NCBI RefSeq assembly: GCF_900176515.1
Contig: NZ_FWXV01000003.1
Location: 806,001-870,000, forward strand
Source: Kibdelosporangium aridum
Lineage (GTDB): Bacteria; Actinomycetota; Actinomycetes; Mycobacteriales; Pseudonocardiaceae
Length of the DNA: 64,000 bases
Reading direction: 5' to 3'
The notes beneath the pieces were generated by a model. It searched no databases, had not been told where the DNA came from, and saw only the letters and a program-made list of their open reading frames with translations. Shown in pieces: positions 52,569-60,649 of this stretch. Made by a program: the position numbers and the translations under genes. Each line of letters begins with the position of its first letter. Position 1 is the first letter of the stretch.

Positions 52569-52620
52569 CACCCTTCTGCCCCACTTGCGGCCACAGTACC
52601 CCACTTTTCACCACAGTCAA
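52569..52620 (-). promoter_or_regulatory. mraZ promoter overlapped by 10-bp-spaced MraZ boxes
   Basis: On the minus strand TTGACT (52615-52620) and TACTGT (52593-52598) with a 16-base spacer form a good sigma-A-like promoter. The same bases carry units at exactly 10-bp steps: TGGTG, TGGGG, TGGCC, TGGGG and a final GGGTG (52609, 52599, 52589, 52579, 52569 as left edges). Such TGGGN repeats at helical spacing are the known MraZ operator. Boxes overlap the -10 and start site, so repression by blocking polymerase is expected. Confidence 0.8.
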
Positions 52621-53277
52621 CGCGGATCTGTCCCGGATAACCCGGTCGATGGACACGTTTTCGCAGGTGACGCAGGTGGGGGACGGGTGGGGCGAGCGCG
52701 CCGCCTCCCTCGGCACGGGGATGCTTATCCGCTGTTGGAGAAGGTGTTCAGAAGTCCACAGTGGGCAATCACGGGCCACTTGGACGGCCCGGTGGGTGAA
52801 AGTGGGGGCACCGGTGGGGGCCGAGCCCACTCGGCCCGGTTCGGGTGATGACTGACGGTGATCGTCGGTATTGATCACCGCATTGATCACTGGGCGTGAA
52901 ATGCCCCGGGCGAATGGCCTGATCGTGCCCTGTCCGGCGGCTGTCTATCCGCTGTCCGAATGGGCTGTGACGGCCTTCGGAGCCGTGTGAACATCCAGAA
53001 TGGCAGCAACCTCGTCGCCGCAGGTGCGTCCAAGGGGGCACGGAGGAGAAGGAAGTAGGGCCTTTGTCGCCAACTGCCCTGCACGTCGAGGGCGTCTTGC
53101 CGGATACTGATACTGAGAATGACAACCCCGGGCGACTTCGCCCTGGTTTGACACCACTCGTGTCAAGCTGTGCCGCCCTTGTTCGCCTGATCAGGCGAGC
53201 CAGATGAAGTGAACAGGGCGCTGGCATCGCATCGGTGGGATCTGGGAGAGCACCACCGAGGAGCATCAGGAGGTCGA
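52621..53277. promoter_or_regulatory. 650-bp gene-free region between dcw cluster and moxR operon, with two palindromes
   Basis: No convincing gene on either strand. Near the moxR side are two clean dyads: TTGACAC-CACTC-GTGTCAA (53148-53166), whose left half is a perfect -35 hexamer, and TCGCCTGATCAGGCGA (53183-53198), a 16-bp palindrome. Both are 80-130 bp upstream of the moxR start and are likely operators or promoter parts. The 52640-53100 part holds nothing I can name. I looked for RNase P RNA and other conserved RNAs and saw none. Confidence 0.5.
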
Positions 53278-54402
53278 GTGACGTCTTCTACCCCGTCCGC
53301 CGCGTTGCCTGGGCACCCCTACGGAGGCAACGGTGCTGGGCCCGACCCCTATGCACCCCAGCCCACCAATGGGACGAGTCCCAGCCCGACGCCGCGCGCA
53401 ACCACGGGTAAGGCGCTCGATGAGGTTCATGCCACAGCCCAGCGCATCGCCGCGAACGTCGAACGGGTGCTGGTCGGCAAGCCGGACGTGGTGCGGATCG
53501 CACTGGTCACGCTGCTCGCCGAAGGACATCTGCTGGTCGAGGACGTGCCGGGGGTCGGGAAGACATCGCTGGCCAAGGCGCTGGCCAAGTCCATCGACTG
53601 TTCGGTCTCCCGGTTGCAGTTCACGCCCGACCTGCTGCCGAGCGACGTGACCGGCGTGTCGATCTTCAACCGGCAGACCACCAACTTCGAGTTCCGGCCC
53701 GGCCCGGTGTTCTCCAACATCGTGGTCGGCGACGAGATCAACCGGGCCTCGCCGAAGACCCAGTCCGCGCTGCTGGAGTGCATGGAAGAGCACCAGGTCA
53801 CGGTGGACGGCAACACGTACCGGCTGGAGTCGCCGTTCATGGTGATCGCGACCCAGAACCCGATCGAGATGGAAGGCACGTACGCGCTGCCCGAAGCGCA
53901 GCGCGACCGCTTCACCGCGCGCGTGTCGATCGGTTACCCGGACCCGAACGCCGAACTGGCGATGGTGGACGAGCACGCGGGCCACGACCCGCTCGCCACA
54001 CTGCAGCCAGTGTCCGACGCCGCGCAGGTGCGCACGCTCGTCGAGGCCGTGCGCACTGTGCACATCGCGCCCGAGGTCAGGCGGTACGCGGTCGATCTCG
54101 TCTCCGCGACACGGCGGCTACCGGAGATCCGTCTCGGTGCTTCGCCACGATCGACGCTGCACCTGGTACGCGCCGCGCGTGCGCAGGCGGCGCTGGCTGG
54201 CCGTGACTTCGTTGTGCCCGACGACATGCATGCGGTCGCTGTGCCTGTGCTCGCCCACCGTCTCGTGCTCACCGCGGAGGCCCAGGCCGCGCGCCGGTCG
54301 CCCGCGGACATGATCCGGGGGTTGTTGCAGCGCGTGCCCGTCCCGCAGGGCGTCGACCCAGCCGCACAATGGGTCTCCGACGTGCGCGGGAACAGGCAGT
54401 AA
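53278..54402 (+). CDS. MoxR-family AAA+ ATPase
   Basis: The 374-aa ATPase has a 40-residue Pro/Gly-rich N-terminus, Walker A EDVPGVGKTSLAKALAK (about residue 95), Walker B VVGDEINRASPKTQSALLE, and sensor 1 VIATQNPIEMEGTYALPEAQ. MoxR proteins act as chaperones for partner proteins with DUF58 or VWA domains, the next gene here. GTG at 53278 with AGGAGG four bases upstream was preferred over an upstream in-frame GTG at 53209. First of a three-gene operon. Confidence 0.93.
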   Translation: MTSSTPSAALPGHPYGGNGAGPDPYAPQPTNGTSPSPTPRATTGKALDEVHATAQRIAANVERVLVGKPDVVRIALVTLLAEGHLLVEDVPGVGKTSLAKALAKSIDCSVSRLQFTPDLLPSDVTGVSIFNRQTTNFEFRPGPVFSNIVVGDEINRASPKTQSALLECMEEHQVTVDGNTYRLESPFMVIATQNPIEMEGTYALPEAQRDRFTARVSIGYPDPNAELAMVDEHAGHDPLATLQPVSDAAQVRTLVEAVRTVHIAPEVRRYAVDLVSATRRLPEIRLGASPRSTLHLVRAARAQAALAGRDFVVPDDMHAVAVPVLAHRLVLTAEAQAARRSPADMIRGLLQRVPVPQGVDPAAQWVSDVRGNRQ

Positions 54403-54404
54403 CG

Positions 54405-55670
54405 ATGGGTGGTCCGCTGGCGGGCATGACCACTCGTGGCCGGTGCCTGCTGGCCGCCGGGCTGGCCGCTGCCCTGTGCTCGTTCGTGCTCAACGAACGC
54501 GATCTGCTGCGAGTCTCCGTTTTCGTGGTCGCGATGCCGTTGCTGGTCTGCTTCCTGGCCGGCCGGTCCCGCGTCGGCCTGCGTACCGAACGGCACATCA
54601 ATCCGATGCGGACGCCCGTCGGCGGGCGCGCGGAGGTGTCACTGAACGTCTGGAGCACTGGCCGTCTGCCCACCGGTGGGCTGCTGCTGCAGGACGGCGT
54701 GCCGTACACGCTGGGTGGCAGGCCGCGGTTCGTGATCGAGCACCTGCCGCGCAACAACGGCATCCAGCTTCGATACACAGTGGAACCGACGATGCGCGGT
54801 GTTCAGCACCTGGGACCGTTGCGCGCCAAGGTAACCGATCCGTTCGGTTTGTCCGAATTTGATCGTGAGCTCGCCGGTGTGACACGCCTGATCGTCGTCC
54901 CCAGGGTCATCCCGTTGATCGGCATGCCAGGTGGGTCGGGCATGGGCGCGGGCGAGGACGGCTCGGTCCGGTTGTCCGCTGGTCAAGGCGAGGACGACGC
55001 TGTCGTCCGGCCGTACCGCCAAGGCGACGACCTCCGCAAGGTGCACTGGCGCTCAACCGCTCACCGCGACGAGATGATGGTCCGTGTCGAGGAGCGCCCA
55101 TGGCGCGGCGGCACGACCGTATTGCTTGACCACCGCGAGCACGCGCACAAAGGCAGCGGCCCGACGTCCAGCATGGAGTGGGCGGTCTCGATGGCCGCGA
55201 GCGTCAGCCTGCACCTGCTACGCAACGGCCACCGCGTGCGGCTGGTCTCGGAGGACGGCAGGCCGATCGCGCCGGAGAGCGCGGACGGCATCCACAGTGA
55301 CTTCCTTGTGCTGGACTCGCTTGCCGCGCTGCAGGCGTCGCACCAGAAGGAGATCGCCATCGCCGGCGACCCCGGCCAAGGCCAGGAGCTGGTCGCGATC
55401 CTCGGTTCGGTCGACCCCGAGTCGGTCGACCAGTTGATCCGTTACCGGCCACGGGCCAGCCGCAGCCTGGCGATCCTGATGGACACCCGGGCATGGACGA
55501 CCAAGGACGACACTTCGGCCCTCGACCCGGACGCGGCGGCGACGCTGCTCAACACGGCCGGCTGGAGCACCGTCATCGCCAAGCCTGACGTCCCGATGCA
55601 CCAGGTCTGGAACAACTTGTGCCGCGCCAGCCAGAACCGTGGCGCGATGCACGCGAGTGGATGGTCCTGA
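54405..55670 (+). CDS. DUF58 domain membrane protein
   Basis: The 421-aa protein has two N-terminal membrane helices (CLLAAGLAAALCSFVLNERD and VSVFVVAMPLLVCFLAGRSR) and a large cytosolic region. The DUF58 signature is PYRQGDDLRKVHWRSTAHRD (about residue 205). A VWA-like fold follows. These proteins partner MoxR ATPases. The ATG at 54405 lies 2 bp past the moxR stop; an ATG 21 bp further on is an alternative. It overlaps the transglutaminase gene by one base. Confidence 0.92.
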   Translation: MGGPLAGMTTRGRCLLAAGLAAALCSFVLNERDLLRVSVFVVAMPLLVCFLAGRSRVGLRTERHINPMRTPVGGRAEVSLNVWSTGRLPTGGLLLQDGVPYTLGGRPRFVIEHLPRNNGIQLRYTVEPTMRGVQHLGPLRAKVTDPFGLSEFDRELAGVTRLIVVPRVIPLIGMPGGSGMGAGEDGSVRLSAGQGEDDAVVRPYRQGDDLRKVHWRSTAHRDEMMVRVEERPWRGGTTVLLDHREHAHKGSGPTSSMEWAVSMAASVSLHLLRNGHRVRLVSEDGRPIAPESADGIHSDFLVLDSLAALQASHQKEIAIAGDPGQGQELVAILGSVDPESVDQLIRYRPRASRSLAILMDTRAWTTKDDTSALDPDAAATLLNTAGWSTVIAKPDVPMHQVWNNLCRASQNRGAMHASGWS

Positions 55671-58219
55671 TGGTCTACACCCCGTCCCGGCCGACAGCGC
55701 CGCCGACACAGCCACCTCAGCCGCGCACGATCCAACGCGCCCCCGAGCAGCCGTCGAACAACGTCACCCCCGTGTTCGCCGCGATCACGACGCTGTGCGC
55801 GTCGACCGCGCTGTCCGGCGTGATCGAAGGCAGCGTGTGGCTCGGCCACGCGGCCGTGGCGATCATCGTCATCGCCGGGACCGGGATCGGCCTGCGCGCG
55901 ATGCGTTTCCCGATCCTGCTGATCGGCCTCGCGCAGCTGTTCGCGCTGATGTGCCTGGTGGTCGCACTGTTCACGACCGAGGGCGTGCTCGGCTTCCTGC
56001 CAGGTCCCAAGGCGGTCGAACAGATCGGTGACGTCTTACGGGACGCGGTCACGGTGGTGCAGACCGGGGTTCCACCGGTGGAACCCACCACACCGATCCT
56101 CTGTCTCGTCGTGATCGCGATCGGCCTGGTCGCGGTGCTCGTCGACTCGCTCGCCGTGGCCGCGGGCACGCCGGCCGCCAGCGGCCTGGTGCTGCTGTGC
56201 GTGTACGCGGTCCCCGCCTCGCTCGCCGACGAAATGCTGCCGTGGTGGTCGTTCGTGCTGGGCGCCGGTTCGTACGCCGTGCTCCTCGCGGTCGACGGGA
56301 CGCACCGCCATCAGGTGTGGCGTGGCCGCTCACCGCGTTCCAGCTCCAGCGGCGGGAACAACGCGACCGCGCCCGTCACGCTCGTGTCGGTCGCTGTTGT
56401 GCTTGCCCTGATCGTTGGTGCGGTCTTCACGCCGGTCGGCACGGTCGGGCAGCTGCCCGGCAACGTCGGCGCGGGCGGACTCGCCTCGGGCGGGTTCTCG
56501 CTCAAGGCGTTCACCAAGCTGCGCGGAATGCTGGACCAAAAGGGCAACCAGGAGATGTTCCGCATCCGGGGGCTGACCGACGACCGGCGATACCTGCGGG
56601 CGACGACGCTGAAGGCGTACATCGCCAACGAGGGCTGGGACCTCGGGCCGGGCATGCCCAACGGAAGGTCGCTGAACACCGAGCTGCCGCTCGAACCCGG
56701 GCGCAGCCCCAACGGCGAGACCACCAGGGTGGAGATCGAGCCGGTCAACTCGGAGGACAACTGGGCGCCGGTGTACCCGTCGCCGCGGCTGATCGAAGGC
56801 CTGCCCGCGGACGCCAGGTTCGACGAACTGAGCGGCGCGGTCTACACCCGCAGGCCACGGAAGTTCAACACGTACGTCGAATTCGTCGACCTGAACCAGC
56901 CGACCTACGAGCAGCTGCGCCAGTCGCCGAGCGCCGCGGGCGAAGTCGGCCCGCAGTACACCGAGCTGCCGCAGCTCAACCCGAGGATTACCAACCTGGC
57001 CCGTGACCTGACCGCGGGCAAGTCGAACCAGTGGGACAAAGTCCTGGCGCTGAAGGACTACTTCAACCCGAACAACGGCTTCACGTACAAGACCGAGACG
57101 GCGAGGGCAAGCAGCCAGGACGCGTTGCTCGACTTCCTGTTCAACGGCAAGACCGGGTACTGCGAGCAGTACGCGTCCGCGATGGCAGTGCTCGTGCGTG
57201 CGGCAGGCATCCCGGCCCGCGTGGCGATCGGCTACACCTCCGGGTACTCGGTGAGCGACTACCGGTCGATCACCACCCAGGACGCGCACGCATGGGTCGA
57301 GGTCTTCTTCCCGCAGTACGGCTGGGTCACCGTCGACCCGACGCCACTGACCGACGGCCGCGGCTACACCCCGCCGTACATGAACCCCCAGAGCTCCACC
57401 ACCGGCCGCCTGCCGGACGGCGAAAGCACAGCCCCGACGGCCCCGGAGGAGTCGGAGAGCAGCGCGGCCCCCACGGCCCCCAACGACGACCCGTCACAGC
57501 CCGACCAGACCGCCCCAGAGGCACAAGACGAACTGGCATGGACGGGCTACACGAGCGTCGCCGCCGCAGGCGGCGCGACGGTGCTGTCGCTGCTGTTGCT
57601 CACCGGCCTAGGCGTCGCCGGACTCGGGTTGACAGGAGCGTCCCTGACAGCTCGGAAACGACGGCAGCGAACGATCCTGGTCACCATCGCGACCGTGCTG
57701 TGGTTGCTCGCAGCGGTGTTCGCGGCGGCGATCGTCAGCTGGTGGCTGGCCGTACCGCTAGGCCTGATCGGCGTGTCCCTGTTCCCAGCGCTGACTCGTT
57801 ACTGGCGACGGCGAGACCGTCTGCAAACGGTGAGCAGCAACACGCCCGAAGCACCTGTCGCGGCATGGGACGAAGTGATGGCGGAATCGTGGGACCGCGG
57901 CGCAAGCGCGCCCCCGACCGACACAATCCGCATGACCGCCCGCCGCCTGGTCCGTGAGCACTCACTGGACGACTCAGGCAAGGACGGCCTACGCAAGATG
58001 GTCTCGATCCTCGAACGCTCCTGGTACGGCGGAGGCGGCACCCCCGACCCCGACCTGCCCAACGCGGTCGAGCAAGTACGGGACAGCATGAAACGCAACG
58101 CACCATTGTCCTTGCGCGCCAAGCTTTTCCCGCGCTCGGTGATGAAACCACGCAAGCCGCCGAAGGGCCGCCAGGACGACCCGCCCGCGAAGCCGTTCAA
58201 AGCAGCACCGTCGACCTGA
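55670..58219 (+). CDS. Transglutaminase-like membrane protein (TgpA type)
   Basis: The 849-aa protein has a cluster of about five membrane helices in residues 35-190, a further helix near 230, and an outward transglutaminase domain. The triad is Cys in GYCEQYASAMAVLV (about 498), His in DAHAWVEVFF (about 539) and Asp in TVDPTP (about 555). A Pro/Ser/Thr-rich stretch and two more helices (about 625-700) lead to a cytosolic C-terminal DUF4129-type domain. Together with MoxR and DUF58 it forms a frequent actinobacterial operon; the substrate is unknown but likely a surface protein. A strong terminator follows its stop. Confidence 0.93.
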   Translation: MVYTPSRPTAPPTQPPQPRTIQRAPEQPSNNVTPVFAAITTLCASTALSGVIEGSVWLGHAAVAIIVIAGTGIGLRAMRFPILLIGLAQLFALMCLVVALFTTEGVLGFLPGPKAVEQIGDVLRDAVTVVQTGVPPVEPTTPILCLVVIAIGLVAVLVDSLAVAAGTPAASGLVLLCVYAVPASLADEMLPWWSFVLGAGSYAVLLAVDGTHRHQVWRGRSPRSSSSGGNNATAPVTLVSVAVVLALIVGAVFTPVGTVGQLPGNVGAGGLASGGFSLKAFTKLRGMLDQKGNQEMFRIRGLTDDRRYLRATTLKAYIANEGWDLGPGMPNGRSLNTELPLEPGRSPNGETTRVEIEPVNSEDNWAPVYPSPRLIEGLPADARFDELSGAVYTRRPRKFNTYVEFVDLNQPTYEQLRQSPSAAGEVGPQYTELPQLNPRITNLARDLTAGKSNQWDKVLALKDYFNPNNGFTYKTETARASSQDALLDFLFNGKTGYCEQYASAMAVLVRAAGIPARVAIGYTSGYSVSDYRSITTQDAHAWVEVFFPQYGWVTVDPTPLTDGRGYTPPYMNPQSSTTGRLPDGESTAPTAPEESESSAAPTAPNDDPSQPDQTAPEAQDELAWTGYTSVAAAGGATVLSLLLLTGLGVAGLGLTGASLTARKRRQRTILVTIATVLWLLAAVFAAAIVSWWLAVPLGLIGVSLFPALTRYWRRRDRLQTVSSNTPEAPVAAWDEVMAESWDRGASAPPTDTIRMTARRLVREHSLDDSGKDGLRKMVSILERSWYGGGGTPDPDLPNAVEQVRDSMKRNAPLSLRAKLFPRSVMKPRKPPKGRQDDPPAKPFKAAPST

Positions 58220-58224
58220 CGTTC

Positions 58225-58249
58225 AGGCCCCTGTCGTCCTCAGGGGCCT
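58225..58249 (+). terminator. Terminator after the transglutaminase gene
   Basis: AGGCCCCTG, seven-base loop, CAGGGGCCT: a perfect 9-bp stem starting 6 bases past the TGA, then TTGCTGT. It probably ends the moxR operon. Confidence 0.75.
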
Positions 58250-58398
58250 TGCTGTGGGCAGAAGGTACGTCTGACCAGAGTTGCCGCTGTGTGCGGCTGC
58301 CCCGCTGTTGCGATGTCGCATGGGCCTGAGGAGGCCGGGCTTAGGAGCCTTGTGCGTCGGCGCGCCCGTCTGTGGCGGGCTTTGCTCAGGGCATGCGT

Positions 58399-58439
58399 GA
58401 GGGCCACCCGTGGCACGTGTGTGCCGCGCGGTGGCCCTC
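58399..58439 (-). terminator. Two-level hairpin after DUF3040 gene
   Basis: GAGGGCCACC and GGTGGCCCTC pair perfectly over 10 bp, and inside lies GGCAC-GTGT-GTGCC. It starts 15 bp past the DUF3040 stop on the minus strand, so it most likely ends that transcript. Confidence 0.7.
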
Positions 58440-58453
58440 GGGACGCCGTGGGA

Positions 58454-58852
58454 TCAGTCTTGCTCGAAGCGCTTGCGGAAGCGCTCCTCCATTCGTTGTG
58501 AGAACGAGCTCCGGCCTGCGGGGCGACTCTTGCTGTCGCCCTCGGCCTGAGCAGCTGCGCCATCGTTGCCCCGCCGGATGGCGGTCAGCGTGATCAGCGC
58601 GCCGAAGAACATGACTAGGAAGCCGAGCAGGCTGACGGCTGGGAATCCCCAAAACCAGAACTCTTGCACGACGACACCCAGCACCAGCAGGGCGACGCCA
58701 ACCACGAACAACGCTGCACCCTGGACCCGCCGCCGACGCGACGGACGCCTCAGGCGCGCACCGCGCACAGTGGAAGCGAACTTGGGGTCTTCGGCATAGA
58801 GCGCGCGCTCGATCTGGTCGAGCAGTCGCTGCTCGTGCTCGGAGAGTGGCAT
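58454..58852 (-). CDS. DUF3040 membrane protein
   Basis: The 132-aa protein starts MPLSEHEQRLLDQIERALYA, the hallmark of DUF3040, with a short Arg-rich part and two membrane helices at about residues 48-68 and 73-95. A Ser/Arg-rich tail follows. DUF3040 proteins are common beside mraZ or dinB in actinobacteria; the function is unknown. ATG at 58852 has GGAGGAAAG directly upstream, ruling out the longer reading. Confidence 0.92.
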   Translation of the reverse strand: MPLSEHEQRLLDQIERALYAEDPKFASTVRGARLRRPSRRRRVQGAALFVVGVALLVLGVVVQEFWFWGFPAVSLLGFLVMFFGALITLTAIRRGNDGAAAQAEGDSKSRPAGRSSFSQRMEERFRKRFEQD

Positions 58853-59240
58853 CTTTCCTCCTCCGGCACAGCTCTCACGGGCGCCGGGCGATTGCGGCCG
58901 CCGTACCCGGCGGGCGCCCCATCCCTGGGGCGTCACCTCAAGGATACGAGCCCCGCGCCTGCTCGACTACCCGATCCTGCACTCTCCCGCAGGGTCTTGC
59001 CAACACATCGCGACTCAGACGAGGATGCCCGCCGGACACGGACACGCGATCGGCGGAGTCAGCACGGCGTTTGGGAACGCCAAAGCCGTCGTGTCCTGCA
59101 TCGATGACGTACGGTGACCGTCCGTGTCCAGTGAGTGTCCCGTCACCGTCTGTCGGGTGAACCTGTCAATTTCCTCAAGTGACCCGCGGCACGCGGTTGG
59201 GCGTGTCGGGCCCGGGCGCACTTGGCCGGAATTGTTCGGC
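58853..59240. other. 388-bp gap between DUF3040 and DUF742 genes
   Basis: No gene seen. It should hold the DUF3040 promoter and the 3' end of the DUF742 transcript. Open frames on either strand here lack start sites or protein character. I see no stem-loop of note. Confidence 0.4.
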
Positions 59241-59891
59241 TCAGAGATTTCGGAGTCCTATCAGGACCCTTTCCATCATCGCCAGATCCGGGTGACCGTC
59301 ATCCGCCGACTTGGGCCGGTGAACCACCACCATGCCGGCCGACGCCATATCACCCAAAACGACACGGGCGACTCCAAGCGGTAACGACAACAACGCGGCG
59401 ACTTCCGCCACCGAACGCGCCGACAAGCAAAGATCTGCGACCGAACGATGGTCATGGGTCATTGTTGACCCATTTCGGGCGAGGGTCGCGCGATTTGTGG
59501 AGATCAACGCCTCGATCGGCATGTCGTACGCGGTCTCGGTACGCCCGCCGGTCCACGCGTAGGGCCGGACGATCGAGCGGGTCCGGTCCACCTCGGTCCA
59601 CTCGGGCTCCGGCTCGGGCGGCCAACCGCCTTGCTGCTGCGGGATACCCGCAGATGGCGGCGGTGGAAGCGGTGGTGGTGGCGGCAATTCGGGCCGTCCG
59701 AAACGAGCACCAGTCCGGCCTGTCCCTGACTTCGCCGTGGGCACGGCGGGCTCACCCCACTCCTCCTCAGTGTGCCCGCCAACGGCCGGCACGTGGCCAA
59801 AGCGCGCCCCAGTGCGCCCGACCTCGGTCTTTCGCCGATCAGATCCAGCCACGTGTGTCACGTCCCCCATGCCGGATTCCCAATGGTCCAT
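59241..59891 (-). CDS. DUF742 protein, apparently without its conservon partners
   Basis: The 216-aa protein has a C-terminal DUF742 domain (SIVRPYAWTGGRTETAYDMP, then RSVAEVAALLSLPLGVARVV and MASAGMVVVHRP), probably a winged-helix-like fold. The N-terminal 95 residues are Pro/Gly-rich and contain GRTGARFG twice. DUF742 proteins normally sit in conservons with a sensor kinase, a roadblock protein and a small GTPase. Here none is next to it in the window. ATG at 59891 or an ATG seven codons later could be the start. Confidence 0.88.
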   Translation of the reverse strand: MDHWESGMGDVTHVAGSDRRKTEVGRTGARFGHVPAVGGHTEEEWGEPAVPTAKSGTGRTGARFGRPELPPPPPLPPPPSAGIPQQQGGWPPEPEPEWTEVDRTRSIVRPYAWTGGRTETAYDMPIEALISTNRATLARNGSTMTHDHRSVADLCLSARSVAEVAALLSLPLGVARVVLGDMASAGMVVVHRPKSADDGHPDLAMMERVLIGLRNL

Positions 59892-60617
59892 CTGAAGAGG
59901 AGGCCAAAACGTTAGCCAAAATGGGCACGTTGGAGGTAACAGCGCTGTTTCGCGGTCGTTTTATCCCAGTTACTGAAATCCGATGCTCGGCCATCCGGGT
60001 GATAAATATGATGGTGTACCAACATGCACTGCACGGGTATGTATCCGACGAAAGTCCCGGTCAGATCAACCCGTGATCGACCGGAACCGGTTACGCGCCC
60101 GATTCGGTGACGCAGCAGGTCAGCAGCGGTGCGGCAGAAGCTCGCCTCAGGATGGCCAAGTACTGCACCACACAGGCCTGGTCACGCAGCTCGGTCAGGC
60201 GGGACTCGGCCACGCGGGACTCGATTGCGCGGGGTCCGGTCACGCGAGGTCGGTCACGCGGGACTCGATCAGACTGGCTCGGTCAGGTGAGGCTCGGTCA
60301 GGTGGAAGCCGATCACGCGGGACTGGGCCACGCGCGGCTTGGCCACGCCAGCCTCGATCAGGCCCGGCGTGGGCCATGCGAGTCTTCGAGCAGGCATGGC
60401 GCAGTCACGCGAAGGCACGATCAAGCCCGGCTTGGTCACGCGGGCCCCGGTCAGCCAGGAACTCCACCACGCCAGGCTCGATCAGGCCGCCCCTTGCGAG
60501 GGCTGTCGCGTGGAGGTCAGCGGCCTCATCCCCTTCGAAGGACATCGAGGAGCGCCACGGAAGCCGCCGCTCAAGTCGGCTGCGATCCGGCGTGGCTCAG
60601 CGGCCACAGCCCTCGGC
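59892..60617. other. 726-bp gap between DUF742 and dinB holding tandem repeats
   Basis: The first 250 bp are AT-richer around 59930-60040 and should hold the DUF742 promoter. The rest is dominated by the 15-bp repeat array and a diverged 31-bp duplication that touches the dinB stop. No gene was recognised on either strand. Confidence 0.6.
60180..60495. repeat. Degenerate 15-bp tandem repeat array, about 21 units
   Basis: Units fit GGTCACGCGGGACTC with GATCAGGC... and GGCCACGC... variants; three copies are close to exact and most others keep GGTCA/GATCA and CTC. The period is close to 15 bp with occasional one- or two-base slips. No palindromic ends, no spacers of fixed length and no neighbouring cas or transposase genes are visible, so it is neither CRISPR nor a mobile element. 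Confidence 0.8.
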
Positions 60618-60649
60618 TCAAGTCGGGCTGCGGTCGGGGCGTGGTTCAG
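60570..60649. repeat. Diverged direct repeat reaching into the 3' end of dinB
   Basis: CTCAAGTCGGCTGCGATCCG (60570-60589, continuing to 60600) recurs with changes as CTCAAGTCGGGCTGCGGTCG (60616-60635, continuing to 60649). The second copy covers the dinB stop and last codons. Confidence 0.6.

Noticed and set aside
52621..53147. RNase P RNA or another conserved RNA in the mraZ-moxR gap
   Set aside because: Core motifs such as GAGGAAAGTCC and ACAGAAA are not present on either strand.
60180..60495. CRISPR array
   Set aside because: Units are head to tail with no spacers, are degenerate, and no cas genes are nearby.
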